From Candidatus Paraburkholderia kirkii (GTDB taxonomy: Bacteria; Pseudomonadota; Gammaproteobacteria; Burkholderiales; Burkholderiaceae), in assembly GCA_001189345.1 (NCBI GenBank), contig LFKV01000007.1:27319-91318 (forward strand): a stretch of DNA of 64,000 bases, given 5' to 3'. Position numbers and translations under genes: made by a program. Of the stretch, positions 9,813 through 22,589 are shown in pieces. The notes beneath the pieces are model-generated. The model was not told the DNA's origin. It did no database searches and saw only the letters and a program-made list of their open reading frames with translations. Position 1 is the first letter of the stretch. Each line of letters opens with the position of its first letter.

Positions 9813-11535
9813 TCAAAGCACCGCGACGACCCGCACGTCCCCTTCCACCGACGGAATCACCTGACTGCCGACACGCCGGAACGTGAGCGTGACGGTCTTG
9901 TCGCCGAGACGCAGATCGCCGATTTCCAGCCAGTCGATGCCCTCCGGCAACTGCGGCCGGTCGATGCGCACTTCGTCGTTGACGGCATCGACCGTCACGC
10001 CCAGGCACGCCTCCAGGATCATGAACGGCGCGCCCACCGCCCACGCCTGAGGCAGGCACGCGACCAGATAGGCAATCGGCCGCTCGCCGCGCTGGCGCGT
10101 AAATCCGCAGAACAGCTCCGGCAGGCGCATATCGAAGATAACGGCCGCCTCGAACAGCGATTGCAGCAGACCGACCGCCGCGCCGCGATCCGCCGTAGCG
10201 CGCGAGGCCGCGGGCGCACAGCGCGGTGTCGTGCGGCCATACGGAACCGTTGTTGATACGACATCGGATTGAAGCGCGGCTGCCCCGCCGCCAGAGTGTG
10301 CACGCCCCAGCCGGTGTGAAAGAGGGTCGATTCGAGCTGGCGCGCGACCGCCTCGCCGCGTGTGCGGTCCACGAGATCGAAGGCGAGCAAATGCCCCGCG
10401 TTCGACGAGAGTACGCGGCACAGTTCGCCCTTGCCGTCCGTGCGATGCCGTAGAAATCCATCTTCGGCATCCAGTACATCTCTTCGACGCGTTCGCGGAT
10501 GTGGCGGGCGCGCCGCTCGAACTCGCGCGCTCTTCCTGGCCGCGCTCGCGGGCAAGGCACGCCATCGTGGAAAACGCCGTCGAGGCGTAGCCTTGGACTT
10601 CGACGAGCGCGATCGGACCGATGGGGAATTTCCCGTCGGCATGGAACACGGAGTCCTGGCCGTCCTTCCAGCCCTGGTTGGCGAGGCCGTGCTCGGACGC
10701 GCGCTGATAGTCCAGCAGGCCGTACGGATTCTTGTCGCAATGCCGCGCGACCCACTCGGCCGCCAGTTGCAGGGCCGGCCAGATCTCATCGAGCAGTTCG
10801 CGGTCGCCGGTGCGCTCAGCGTACGCGCCCGCGAGCACGATGAAGAGCGGCGTGCTGTCGACGCCGCCGTAGTACAGCGCGAACGGCACCTCGCCGGTGG
10901 CGGCCATTTCGCTCTTGCGCGTCTCGTGCATGATCTTGCCGATTTCGGCATCGTGGAACGCCGAGTCCTCGCGTGCCTGATGCGCGGCGAGGAAGCGCAG
11001 CACGCCGCGCGCGAGCGTCGGATGCAGCCAGAGCATCTGCAGGGACGTGATGATCGCGTCGCGTCCGAAGGCCGTCGAGAACCAGGGAATGCCCGCGTAG
11101 GGGTAAGGGCCGGTGTCGAGATGGGTAAGGGCCGGTGTCGAGATCGGTGGTGAGCAGCCCGAGATCCGCGAGCGAACGGTCGATCCATTCGCTGAAAAGC
11201 GGATTGCTCGAACGCACCCGCGCGCTCGCGCGACGCCTGTCGCGCATGCGCCGGTGCGCCTCGACGAGCGCCTCGCGAATCGCCGGCCGGCCCGACTCGG
11301 GCTCGCACTCGGCCGCTTCGGCCGCGTTGCGCTTGCTCTCCTCGCTCATGTCGCCATTGGCGTCGTACACGGCGAAGGTGTTGCCGGATTTCAGAACGAA
11401 CTGACGTTCGCTCGGCATGTTGGCATGCTCGGTCGGGATGAACGCCTCGTCGGCACCCGCGAGCGTCGCTTGCGAATCCTGCGCTTGCTGCTGTTGTTGC
11501 TGCATCTGTTCCTGTGCCTGTTCCTTTGTATCCAT
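9813..11535 (-). pseudogene. Glycogen debranching enzyme-like (amylo-alpha-1,6-glucosidase), multiply broken
   Basis: The N terminus (MDTKEQ with a Gln run, then FVLKSGNTFAVYDANGDM) and the GH-type catalytic part (VRSSNPLFSEWIDRSLADL, MLWLHPTLARGVLRFLAAHQ, VPFALYYGGVDSTPLFIVLA, GLLDYQRASEHGLANQGWKD) fit the family that trims alpha-1,6 branches. About 200 residues expected between the N-terminal GDM and the catalytic start are missing, so an internal deletion is likely. A perfect 22-bp tandem duplication at 11101-11144 and several indels between ~10260 and ~10530 scatter the rest over three frames; the C terminus (LPEGIDWLEIGDLRLGDK) is read in the first frame again. It is a clear pseudogene. 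Confidence 0.8.
11101..11144. repeat. 22-bp perfect tandem duplication
   Basis: The 22-bp unit beginning GGGTAAGGGCCGG occurs twice, at 11101-11122 and 11123-11144. The length is not a multiple of three, so it shifts the frame of the debranching-enzyme gene right after TTDLDTGPYP. Confidence 0.95.
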
Positions 11536-11712
11536 TGCACCTTCCTGAAAGTAATCTGAAGGATGTTCGTGAGCCGCGCTGGAACCCGCTCGAGCTGCCC
11601 GGCACGCAGCAACGCCCGAGCGCGCACCGCTTTCATGCAGCAGGGGGGCCGCTTACCCGCTACCATTGACGGTTTTTCGACCCAACCACGCCTGACGGGT
11701 TCTCCGCGCGCA

Positions 11713-12507
11713 ATGTCATTTCCGCATATCGATCTGCTTTATTCTGCCTCAGGACTCGCGGTGGGCTTCCTGGTCGGCCTGACGGGCGTGGGCGGCGGCT
11801 CGCTGATGACGCCGCTGCTCGTCCTGCTGTTCGGCATTCATCCGGCGACGGCCGTCGGCACCGACTTGCTCTACGCCGCCGCGACCAAGACCGCGGGAAC
11901 GCTCGTGCACGGCATCAAGGGCTCGGTCGACTGGCGCATCACCGGCCGTCTCGCGGCGGGCAGCGTGCCGGCGGCGGCCATCACGCTCTACTTTCTGCAC
12001 GCGCACGGCATCGGCTCGCCCGGCACCGCGCGGCTCATCCAGGTGATTCTCGGCAGCGCGCTCCTGATTACCGCCGTTTCGCTCGTCTTCCGGCCGCAGC
12101 TCGCGCGCCTGGCCTACCGGAAAGGACGCGGCCGCCCCGAACATCCCGCGCGCACCGCCGCCTGGACGGTGCTCACCGGCGCGATCCTCGGCGTGCTCGT
12201 TTCGATCACTTCCGTGGGCGCGGGCGCGATCGGCATAACGGTGCTGCTCCTGCTCTATCCGCGTCTCGCGACGGTGCGCATCGTCGGCTCGGACGTGGCG
12301 CACGCGGTGCCGCTCACGCTGATTGCCGGGGCTGGCCACTGGATGCTCGGCTCGGTGGACTGGGCGCTGCTCGTCTCGCTCCTCGTGGGCTCGATTCCGG
12401 GCATTGCGCTGGGCAGCATGCTGTCTTCCAGGGCGCCGGAAGCACTGCTGCGCCACCTGCTCGCCGCGACGCTCGTTCTCGTCGGAGCAAAGCTCGTGTT
12501 CAGTTGA
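11713..12507 (+). CDS. TSUP (TauE/SafE) family membrane transporter
   Basis: The 264-residue integral membrane protein has about eight hydrophobic segments. Both halves carry the family signature: GFLVGLTGVGGGSLMTPLLV near residue 16 and GVLVSITSVGAGAIGITVLL near residue 160. Members export or import sulfite, sulfonates and related organic anions across the inner membrane. The chosen start MSFPHIDLLY at 11713 is the first Met consistent with the membrane protein; the frame is open 150 bp further upstream, but that stretch lacks membrane character. No operon partner; it is divergent from the broken debranching gene. Intact. Confidence 0.88.
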   Translation: MSFPHIDLLYSASGLAVGFLVGLTGVGGGSLMTPLLVLLFGIHPATAVGTDLLYAAATKTAGTLVHGIKGSVDWRITGRLAAGSVPAAAITLYFLHAHGIGSPGTARLIQVILGSALLITAVSLVFRPQLARLAYRKGRGRPEHPARTAAWTVLTGAILGVLVSITSVGAGAIGITVLLLLYPRLATVRIVGSDVAHAVPLTLIAGAGHWMLGSVDWALLVSLLVGSIPGIALGSMLSSRAPEALLRHLLAATLVLVGAKLVFS

Positions 12508-12765
12508 TGTTAGTCACGCTCCAAGGCAGTTTCCAGTCGGCCAAAAGACATAAGCCGATTCGCACGTCATTGTGTTTTTTTTGCCTATGCCGTCCGGCCG
12601 GGTTTCACGCGCCCGGACGATGCGGCATCATTCCCGCTCAGTTGACCCGCCAGTCGCAAGGCGGTCGAGTCGGCGCGCCGGGTAATGGGCGCGTCATCTT
12701 TCGGCGTCGATAATGCAGGCGCGCGTCATCGGGGCGTGTGCCGCATGTTCACGAGGAGTCAGGCG

Positions 12766-14423
12766 ATGAATGAGAACGACCATCCGCAGCACGACCTTCC
12801 TTCCGGCAACGACACGCCAGCCGGCGATGCACCCGCCGACCCCGCACGGCGGCGGCTGCTCGCGGCCGGCGTAGCGGGCGTCGGTATCACCGGCCTGTCG
12901 CTCAGCGGATGCAATCTGTTCGAACAAAAGCCGACCACGCCGAAGACGGCGGCCGATCTCGCGCTGGACCGCACGCTCGCGGCACAGGTGCGGCAGATCG
13001 TCGTGATCTACGCGGAGAATCGCAGTTTCACGAATCTCTACGGCGACTATCCGGGCGTGCAATATCCGCTCTCGGCCGTGCCGGCGTCGCATTACACGCA
13101 ACTCGACCGCGACGGCGTCACGCCGATGCCCGCGCTGCCGAAGATCTGGGGGCGGTCTCGTGCCGCAGGCGCAGGAAGTCGACGGCAAGCGCTATGCGAT
13201 CACCGAGCAGCAGATCGCCGGTCTGAGCAACGCGCCCTTCCGGATCATGGACGCGCATGGCACGCCGCTGCCCAATTCCGTCATCACGCGGGACCTCGTG
13301 CATCGCTTCTACCAGAACCAGATGCAGATCGCCGCCGGACGCAACAACCAGTTCGCGGCGTGGGGCGACTCCGGCGGCCTCGTGATGGGCCATTACCGGA
13401 ACTCGCCGGACACACTCAGGCTCTGGGGCCTCGCACAGCAGTACACGCTCTGCGACAACTTCTTCATGTCGGCATTCGGCGGGTCGTGGCTGAACCACAT
13501 CTTCCTGATCTCCGCTCCGCGCAGGCGCCCTTCTATCCGGACGCGAAGAACGGCCCGGCGGCGAAGCTGCTGGCGGGCGTCGAAGGCGACGACCCCACGG
13601 GCGCGCGCCTGAAGTTCGCACCGGACTCGCCCAAGTCCGCGCTCGAAGGCCCGCCGAAATTCGTGCGCGACGGTGCGCTCACGGCCGACGGCTACGCCGT
13701 CAACACGATGTTCCCGCCCTATCAGCCGAGCAACGTGCCGCCGGCGCCGGGCGGCGATCCTCGTCATGCGGACAGATCGAACGCACTCGTCCTGCCGCCC
13801 CAGACCTATGCCACCATCGGCGATCGCCTCTTGGCGAAGAACATCGACTGGGCGTGGTATAGCGGCGCCTGGCAATACGCGCTGGAGCATCGCGATACCG
13901 GCGCAGTGCCGGATTTTCAGTATCACCACCAGCCGTTCAACTACTTCGCGAACTACGCGCCAGGCACGGCCGCGCGCGCCCGGCATCTGCGCGATGCCGG
14001 CCTGGGCGACGACCCCTCCACGAACAAGCTGCTCGCGGACATCGACGCGGGCCGCCTGCCCGCCGTCACGTTCTACAAGCCGCAGGGCAATCTCAACATG
14101 CATGCGGGATACGCGGACGTCGCCTCGGGCGACCGCCATATCTCGAACGTGATCGAGCACATCCGGCGCGGGCCGCAGTGGGCGAATACCGTGGTGATCG
14201 TCACGGTCGACGAGAACGGCGGCTGGTGGGATCACGTCTCGCCGCCGAAGGGCGACCGCTGGGGCCGGGCTCGCGCATTCCCGTGCTGGTGATTTCGCCC
14301 TTCGCGAAGAAGGGCTACGTCGATCACACCGTGTACGACACGAACTCGATCCTGCGCTTCATCTCGCGCGTGCACGATCTCGCGCCGCTCGGCGATCTCA
14401 CGAAATCGCTGGATCTGGCGTGA
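12766..14423 (+). pseudogene. Tat-exported acid phosphatase/phospholipase C-like phosphoesterase, frameshifted
   Basis: An ACGAGGAG motif precedes the ATG at 12766. The N terminus has a twin-arginine signal with lipobox (ARRRLLAAGVAGVGITGLSL then SGC), pointing to Tat export and a lipid anchor. The mature part matches the AcpA/phosphoesterase family: VVIYAENRSFTNLYGDYPG (metal-binding Glu-Asn), LCDNFFMSAFGGSWLNHIF, VVIVTVDENGGWWDHVSPP and the terminal RFISRVHDLAPLGDL. Three frame changes occur at ~13150 (a G run), ~13520 and ~14265. The outer two segments share a frame, so the first two indels compensate around a scrambled central reading. Without repair the enzyme is inactive. Confidence 0.85.
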
Positions 14424-14450
14424 CGGCTGGTCGAGCGAGGCCCGGTTCGC

Positions 14451-14757
14451 CTAGCCGCGCTCGAGCCAGGCGCGCGCGGATATTTCGACTAGATAGCCGT
14501 AGTGCAAGGCGCCGACCGGCACGACTGCGCGCGCCGGCTTCCACGCGCCGAAATGACGCGCGTAGATTTCGTTGAACGCCTTCCAGTGCTCGACGCCGAC
14601 GAGATACACCGTCACTTCGATGCAGTTCGAGAGACTTGCGCCGGCGGCTTCCAGCACCGTGCGCAGATTGGAGAGCGTCTGTTCGGCCTGCTCTTCTAAC
14701 GGCAGCCCACCCGTGTGCGTGCCGTCCGGGCGCGTTGATGGTTTCGATCGTTGGCAT
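14451..14757 (-). pseudogene. RidA-family (YjgF) protein, single-base frameshift
   Basis: The start MPTIETINAPG at 14757 and the body LSNCIEVTVYLVGVEHWKAF, ...IYARHFGAWKPARAVVPVG, ...YLVEISARAW are in different frames. Removing one C near 14723 (GCGCCCGGACGGC read as GCG-CCG-GAC-GGC) restores PDGTHTGGLPLEEQAEQTL and a continuous ~101-residue RidA protein. The family deaminates reactive enamine/imine intermediates; its conserved Arg in KPARAVVPV is kept. The divergently usable regulator next door is a LysR gene, also broken. Confidence 0.8.
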
Positions 14758-14816
14758 GGTCGGTCGGTGGTTGGGTGGTCAGGTGGCTGGATGGTCGGGA
14801 ATCGGAGCCGTGCTCG

Positions 14817-15694
14817 TCAGAGCGCAAGCCGGCCGGCGAGGAAGTCGAGAAAAGCGCGCGAGCGGGCGGCCATCGACGCGCTCTGGTAGTACACCGCGTT
14901 GATCGGCTGACGGACGTCTTCGAGGATGTCGTCGAGAATCGTGCGCAGTCGGCCCGCGCGCACGTCCGCGGCGCTCATGAAGTCGGCGAGGCAGGCGATG
15001 CCGCCGCCGTCGAGCGCCAGTTGCCGGATCGTCTTGCCGCTCGAAGCCGAAACCGCCGGGCGAATCGTCACGAACGATGCGGCGCGCCCGTCGCGAGTGT
15101 CTGAGACTTTCGGGCGCGGTGAAACCGCTCAGCCGTGCGCGCATGAGTTCGTCGATATCGCGCGGCTCGCCGTGTTCCGCAAGATAGGCCGGGCTTGCGA
15201 GCACGCGCAGACGGCTGGTGCCGAGCGCGCGCATGCAGCGTGGAATCCTGCAAGGCGCCGATGCGGATCGCGATATCCACGCGCTGCTCCAGAAGATCCA
15301 CGATGCGCTCGTTGCTCGTCAGTTCGAGCGTAATCTCCGGATAAAGCGCCGCGAACGCGTTCACGTGCGGCACGACGCGCAGCACGAAGGGCGACGCCGC
15401 GTCCACGCGCAGCCGCCCGGCGGGCCGCTCCCGGTGACGCGCCATGGCTTCTTCCGCGTCCTCCATCGCCGCGAGGATCGCCCGGGCGCGTGCGAGAAAG
15501 AGTTCGCCCTCGTCGGTGAGCTGCAGACGGCGCGTCGTGCGCCGCACGAGCGTAGCGTCCAGCTTCCTTTCCAGGCGCGTGAGCGTACGGCTCACGCCCG
15601 ACACCGTCTGCTGGAGCGCCTCGGCCACCGCCGTCATCGAACCGCTGTCGATCACGGTGACGAAAATGAGCAATTCGTCGGTGTTCGTCTTCAA
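14817..15694 (-). pseudogene. LysR-family transcriptional regulator, two frameshifts
   Basis: The HTH domain is intact (MKTNTDELLIFVTVIDSGSM; VSGVSRTLTRLERKLDATLV). The co-inducer domain runs in frame to ~15230 (VDIAIRIGALQDSTLHARAR), continues in a second frame (RVLASPAYLAEHGEPRDIDE), and ends in a third (LALDGGGIACLADFMSAADV, RSRAFLDFLAGRLAL). Breaks are therefore at ~15228 and ~15090. It is divergent from the NAD-dependent epimerase gene across ~107 bp and close to the RidA gene, which suggests control of one or both. All three are broken. Confidence 0.85.
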
Positions 15695-15801
15695 ATTCTT
15701 GATTCCGAGTCAAGATTCATTTGAGACTAACACCGTTTTTGCGAAAGTCGAAGCGGACCATACTGTGCTCGTCGAGTCTGAACATTCAATGGAGCATCAA
15801 T

Positions 15802-16670
15802 ATGATCATCACGGGCGCGGGCGGCTTCATCGGCGGGTCGATCGCCGCGGGACTCGCGCGCGACGGCCATCGCGTGCGCGGACTCATCCGCCGTGCGGAG
15901 CAGAGCGACGATCTGAAACGCCTGGGCATCGAGCCGGTCATCGGCAGCCTGGACGATGCCGCGTTGGTCGCCGCCGAAGCCCGCGCGGCCGATGCGGTCA
16001 TCAACGCAACCAGCAGCGATCATCGCGGCGCGCTCGAAGCGCTGATCGGCGCGCTCGAAGGCTCGAACAAGCCGCTGCTGCATACGAGCGGATCGAGCAT
16101 CGTGGGCGACACGTCGGGCGGCGAGGCATCGGACAAGATCTACACGGAGGACGATCTCTGCCCGAGCCGACACCCGACAAGGCGCCGCGCGTCGCGATCG
16201 ACAAGCTCGTGCTCGACGCCGTGCTCTGCAACACGCCGATCTACGGTCACGGCACGGTGCCGCATACCGCGAGCGTGCAACTGCCGCGGCTGGAACGTCA
16301 AGCGCGCAAGAGCGGCATCGTGCGGCACGTGGGACGGGGGTTGAACATCTGGTCGAACGTGCATATCGACGACGTCGTCAATATCTATCGCCTCGCGCTC
16401 GATAAACCGCCTGCGGGCACGTTCTATTTCGTCGAGAGCGGCGAAGCGCAGTTCCGCGACATAATCGCCGCGATGGCGAAGACGCTCCACCTGCGCGGAC
16501 CGGAAGACTGGCCACTCGAGGATGCGATCAAGGAATGGGGTTACGAGATGGCGTCGTACGGTCTCGGCTCGAACAGCCGCGTGCGGAGCAAGCGCACGCG
16601 CGAAATCCTCGGCTGGCGGCCGTCGCGCACCTCGGTCATCGAATGGATCGAGAAAGACCTGATCGCCTGA
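15802..16670 (+). pseudogene. NAD(P)-dependent epimerase/dehydratase-type protein, one frameshift
   Basis: The start MIITGAGGFIGGSIAAGLAR at 15802 contains a Rossmann GxxGxxG motif. The remaining extended-SDR fold includes VINATSSDHRGALEALIGAL, and after a frame change near 16160 (DDL then LPEPTPDKAPRVAIDKLVLD) it runs to IEWIEKDLIA at 16670. The classical YxxxK appears altered; the region near APRVAIDKLVLDAV carries the Lys. Members use NAD(P)H on sugar-nucleotide-like or small carbonyl substrates. Gene divergent from the LysR regulator and convergent with the Ldh-type gene. Confidence 0.75.
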
Positions 16671-16678
16671 CCGCAAAC

Positions 16679-16713
16679 GGCGCGGCAAACTGGCTTGACC
16701 AATTTGCCGCGCC
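16679..16713. terminator. Bidirectional hairpin between convergent genes
   Basis: GGCGCGGCAAA (16679-16689) pairs with TTTGCCGCGCC (16703-16713) around a 13-nt loop. It sits between the convergent epimerase and Ldh-type genes and can terminate both; a T run is weak. Confidence 0.6.
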
Positions 16714-16728
16714 GGTGCGTCCGGGAGC

Positions 16729-17836
16729 TTACCTGAGCGCGCGCGAACTTCTCGATCGCCGCTTCCGGCATCCCCGATTTGGCCGCCGAATCGCGAATCT
16801 GCATCCATGTCGTCGGATCGATCGCGATGCCGTTGGCCGTGCGTTCGGCGCGGCGCGCTTCTTCTGGCTCGCCCGGCGCGTGGATCGCGTCGACGCCCTC
16901 CGCGCGCGGCGAAGCCTTCATTCATTCGAGGAACGCTTCGGCTTCCGCCTGCGCCGCGGGCGCGTCGAACGCGTTCGGATCGACGATCACCGAGGTCATG
17001 CAGTTGATGATCGCGCTCGACTTCTCCAGCGTGCTTTCGTGCGTCGTGTAGCCGCCCGACAGCGCCCCGCCGAAGATCTCGCACAGCGCGGCAAGTCCCG
17101 AAGCCCTTGTGCAGGCCGAACGCCGTGAGCGAGCCGAACGGCTCCTCGTGCATGACCTTCGGCTCGATGGTCGGCTTGCCTTCGTGATCGAGCAGCATGC
17201 CCGGCGCGACCTTCACGCCCTTGTTGTACGCGACCCGCGTCTTGCCGTACGCGATGCCGGCCGTCGCGAAGTCGAGCACCAGCGGGCTCTTGCCTTCGCG
17301 TGGGTATGCCGCGCAGAACGGATTGGTGCCGAAACGCCGGTCGATGCCGCCGAACGGCGCCACCAGCGGATCGCCCGCCACGTTCACGAAGTGGAACGAT
17401 ACCAGCCCCGCCTTCGCGCACTGCTCCGCCCAATGGCCGATGCGCCCGATGTGATGCGCGTTGCGCAGGCCGACCGCGCACACGCCGAGCTTTTTCGCGC
17501 GCTCGACGCCGTGCTCTATCGCCTCGTAGGCAACCACCTCGAAGCCCTTGCGGCCGTCGACTGTCACAGCACCGCGCCCGCGTCGCGCACGATCTCGGCG
17601 TGCGTGTTGAGCTTCAGCTGCCCCTCGCCGAGCGAGGCGACGTAACGCGGGATCATCTCGACGCCGTGCGAATCGTGGCCCGACAGATTCGACATCACGA
17701 GATGATCCGCGACCAGTTCCACCTCGCGCGGCGCGCTGCCGGCGTGTTCCCAGATCGCGCGAACGTACGCGTGCAGCGTGTCGGCGGCGATGCGCCGCTC
17801 GGTTGTGGAAGGGGTGGGCGTTGGGGATGCATTCAT
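16729..17836 (-). pseudogene. Ldh-family malate/L-lactate-type dehydrogenase, stop plus frameshifts
   Basis: Assembled segments give a complete Ldh_2-type NAD(P) oxidoreductase: VADHLVMSNLSGHDSHGVEM, then GLRNAHHIGRIGHWAEQC (catalytic His), GTNPFCAAYP and VMHEEPFGSLTAFGLHKGFG, ending with EAAIEKFARA. Lesions are a 2-bp TG insertion at ~17565 (GTGCTG-TG-ACAGTC), an indel at ~17100 after LHKGFG, and an in-frame TGA at 16922-16924 in EAFLE-stop-MKASPRAEG, where TGG is expected. A further indel near 16735 probably displaced the original TAA at 16729. The product would reduce 2-oxo acids; the neighbouring genes do not fix the substrate. Confidence 0.85.
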
Positions 17837-17973
17837 TGCGACACTCGTCTCCTGGTTGATGGCTCGCGCGTTCGTTTTTTTTTTCGAGACGCGCGCGAGT
17901 CTATCACTTTACAGACGATACAGACGATCAACTGGCCTTACCAGTTTGTTTTTACAAAATCGCTGAAAACGGG

Positions 17974-18001
17974 CGAAAAAAAGCCCGGACGAGCCGGGCT
18001 T
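17974..18001 (-). terminator. Rho-independent terminator of the M20 peptidase gene
   Basis: On the reverse strand AAGCCCGG pairs with CCGGGCTT (17994-18001 with 17981-17988) and is followed by seven T residues, 27 bp after the peptidase stop codon. Confidence 0.85.
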
Positions 18002-18027
18002 CCGGATTCCGGTCTGCATGCGCTCGC

Positions 18028-19474
<1,447 letters not shown>

Positions 19475-19570
19475 GAGCGTGATTCCATTCGAGCAAACTT
19501 CCATCATAGACGGGATTTGTCCTCCGATCGCGCGTGCGCGCCGCCCACGCGCGATCGGCATGATTTTTCT

Positions 19571-22081
19571 TCAACGTCGGGTCGGGGCGCCTGCCTCGTC
19601 GTGCGTGCCCGACACGACGACGGGCGTCACCGCCGGGTCCGAATCGATCGCCTCGTCCGTGAACGGAAAGCGCGCCCAGCGCTTCGCCGCGAACGCGCGG
19701 GTCGCGTCGGCGGAATGCGGCGACGCGGGATCGTCCGATTCGGAATGCGAGAGCATCGTGTCAGCCTCCACGCCGCTCGCGCCGAACGTGACCACCTGCA
19801 CGTAGCTGTCGCCCTGGCCGCTCACGTCCATCGGGTAGCCCTTCGCATCGAGCGGGCGTCGCGCGCAGACGATCGTGAAGTAGCCCTCCTCGTCGCAGCC
19901 GCCGTACAGGGGCACGCGCGTGCCGCCGCGCTCCGTGTAGAGGATGTCGCCGCGCCGCGAATCGAGTGCGAAGCCGTTGAGTCTGAGGGCGAGGGCCGCG
20001 CCGCCGAGCGCCTGACGCAGATCCTGCAGCACGGCTGGATTGTCGACGTTGAAACCGGACGGCGTCGCGAGCGGCTTGCCCGGATCGAAGCCCGACTCGT
20101 ACAGCCGCTCCGGTGCGATCCGCGTCACGCGCGCCCAGAACTCGTCCCACAGGTTCGCGCCGCGCGCGTCGGTATTCCGCGGTGCCGTTCCATTGACGCA
20201 GGACCTCGCATGCGTCGTGCAGCGCGGAAAGCGCATCGTTGACGGTGCAGATCGCGTCGAGCAGCAGCTTGCGGAACAGCCGCTCGGACATCGAGCCGGT
20301 CTCCAGCACGGCAGATTCGAGCGCCTCGCGCGTGACGCCGCCGCGTTCGCGCTGCAGCCGCGCGGCGAGCAGGTGGCCGTAGCGCGTGCGCAGCGACTGC
20401 TCGGCGCGCGTCGCGCCCGCGATGCGCGGATAGCCCGACATCGGCGCGTTCGCGTTGGTGAGCCAGTAGCTGTCGTTGAAATTGCCGACGTAATCGCCGC
20501 GCACCGTGCTCGGCAACTGATCGACGGGCAGCGCGCCCGGCTGCACGCTCGCCGGATCCACGCGCCACGCGCACGCGCTCTTCGAGCCGTCGAGAAACGG
20601 CGCGCCGGGGACGCGGGCCGCGAACGCGCGGCCGGCCGGCGTCGTGCACGAATCCGCGAGCGCATCGGGCACGTTCGGAATCGGGCCGATATCCGCGAAC
20701 CAGACGCGCTCGTCGCCGCGACCGATCGCGAAGGCGTTCGTCCAGGGCATGCCGCGTAGCGTCTCTGGATCGCCATGAAGTCGACGAGCGAGTGCGCCTG
20801 GTTCCACGCGAAGAAGTTCTGGAACGCGCGCGTGTTGTCGAGGTTCACGTCGGCGAGCGCATAGGCGCGCTGCGCGCTCCAGCCGAGGCCCTGCGCCAGC
20901 GCGGAAAGATCGACGACCGGCCCGAAGCGCGTGCGGTAGAGCGTGCGCGACACGGACTCGAAAGTGCCGTCGGCGCGGCGCGCGCACGGTGAGCGGCACC
21001 GACGTTATCGCCTCGCTCTGGCCGTCGACGAGATAGCGTGTCGGATCGGCGGGATCGAGCGCGAGCTGGAAGATGCCGAAGCACCGCGCGCTCGACACCG
21101 TATGCGTCCACGCAATGTTCTCGTTGTTCTCGTTGAAACCGAGCACGATCAGCGGCACGCCGAGAAACGACACGCCCGCGACGTTCACCTGCCCGGGTAT
21201 CGTCAATTGCGCCTGATAGAAGCGGTCGGGGCCGCGCCAGAACCAGTGCGGGTTGCCGAACAGGATGCTGCGCCGGTCGCGCGTGATCGGCGCGCTGAAC
21301 GCGAGCGCGTTGCTGCCGATGCCGGGATTCCCGCCGATGGGAAAGCGCAGCGTGTCGAGCGCCGTCTGCGCTGCTTCGGTCGCGGCGGGCGCGGGCGACT
21401 CGCTACCGCCGCGCGGCGCCGGCGCGGCGGGCTTCGGCGGATGCGCGGTCGCGATCGGCGTCACGAAGCGCGCCGAGCCGCCCGCGAGATTGGCCGCGAT
21501 CAGCGGAGATAGATATCGTCCGCACCGATCCTGCCGACCCACGGCTTGCCCCGGCACGCCGCATGCGCGTTCGGGAAGCTGCCCGCGTCGAGGTCGGCAA
21601 GATAGCGGTTGTAGCCGTTCGCGAAGCCATCGATCAGACTGCGCAGCTCGGCGGGCTGCGCCGAGCGGTAGCGCGTGACGGCTGCCTGATCGCCGACCAT
21701 CCGGAAGAAGAAGTCCGCGTCGATGTTGCGCGGCTGGCCGAAGGTCGCGGCGGCGGGCGGACGCGCGTCCGCGCCGAAGTACTCGGAACGCTCGCCGCGA
21801 TACGTGACGAAGGCATCGGCGAGCGTGCACAGGTTGTCCTCCGCCTGCGCATAGCCGAACCCGAAGCCGAGGCTGCCCCAGTCGGCCGCGCGAATATGCG
21901 GAATGCCGTCGCGCGTGCGGCAGATTTCGGCGCTCCAGGCGGTCTGCGCGCCCGGGCCGGCCTGAGATGCCGCCGCGCCCGTCTGGCCGGCTCTGCCCGA
22001 AGTGTCCGGCGGTACGACGCAACCGGCCAGCAAGGCGCTCGCAAGCACCCCGGAGATCGCAAAGCAGACGGAATGGTTCAT
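19571..22081 (-). pseudogene. Penicillin/acyl-homoserine-lactone acylase family (PvdQ/aculeacin-like)
   Basis: The start MNHSVCFAISGVLASALLAG with following Cys suggests an exported, lipid-anchored precursor. The alpha chain has IRAADWGSLGFGFGYAQAED. The nucleophile motif GIGSNALAFSAPIT near residue ~235 contains the Gly-Ser autoproteolysis site that frees the catalytic Ser, followed by ILFGNPHWFWRGPDRFYQ. Later blocks (NVAGVSFLGVPLIVLGFNEN, DVNLDNTRAFQNFFAWNQ, ICTVNDALSALHDACEVL, GDSYVQVVTFGASG) complete a full-length ~830-residue protein. At least four frame changes (about 21510, 20985, 20765, 20165) break it. Such enzymes cleave acyl side chains, including quorum-sensing signals; the substrate here is inferred only from the family. 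Confidence 0.85.
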
Positions 22082-22237
22082 CGATAACGTCCTTCAGTCC
22101 GATCGACGTGATGACGGGCCGAACACGTCCCCGCGCGCAGTATCGCATCGCGCGCGGCCCACGCCCACCAAAATCTGGCCGCTCGCCTCGGCGCGGCGAG
22201 CCGCTGCACAATGACCCGCAAAGAACGTTTCGATTCC

Positions 22238-22444
22238 ATGAACCCGTCCTACGACAATGCCGACGTCCCCGCGGAGGATCCGCGCCCCACGCGGCCTGAG
22301 CGCCCCTTGCCGGAAGACTGCTGCCAGAGCGGCTGCAACCCGTGCGTCTTCGATCTGTACCAGGAAGCGCTCGAACGCTACGAGGCGGCGTTGTGCGCGT
22401 GGGAAGCGCGGCATGCGCAGCCGCCGGACAAGCGCGCCCACTGA
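22238..22444 (+). CDS. Oxidoreductase-like domain protein (Oxidored-like)
   Basis: A small protein with the diagnostic motif PLPEDCCQSGCNPCVFDLYQ followed by EALERYEAALCAWEARHA. The four-cysteine block CCQSGCNPC is conserved in this family, which occurs alone or fused to reductases; function is unknown. The Met at 22238 is the preferred start (68 residues); the open frame begins at 22211. The gene lies divergent to the acylase gene, 157 bp away. Intact. Confidence 0.75.
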   Translation: MNPSYDNADVPAEDPRPTRPERPLPEDCCQSGCNPCVFDLYQEALERYEAALCAWEARHAQPPDKRAH

Positions 22445-22589
22445 GCTTCACGCGCCGCCGATTCGAGCAAGGAAACGCGCCCGGCGCTATGCTTGTGTCC
22501 CCCGTCCCCGTCGGCCGGATCGGGCGCGTCGGCGCTCGCTCCGGTCTCGTGAAAAGCGGTCGAAAACAAACCTCAAGGAGCGCAAACCC

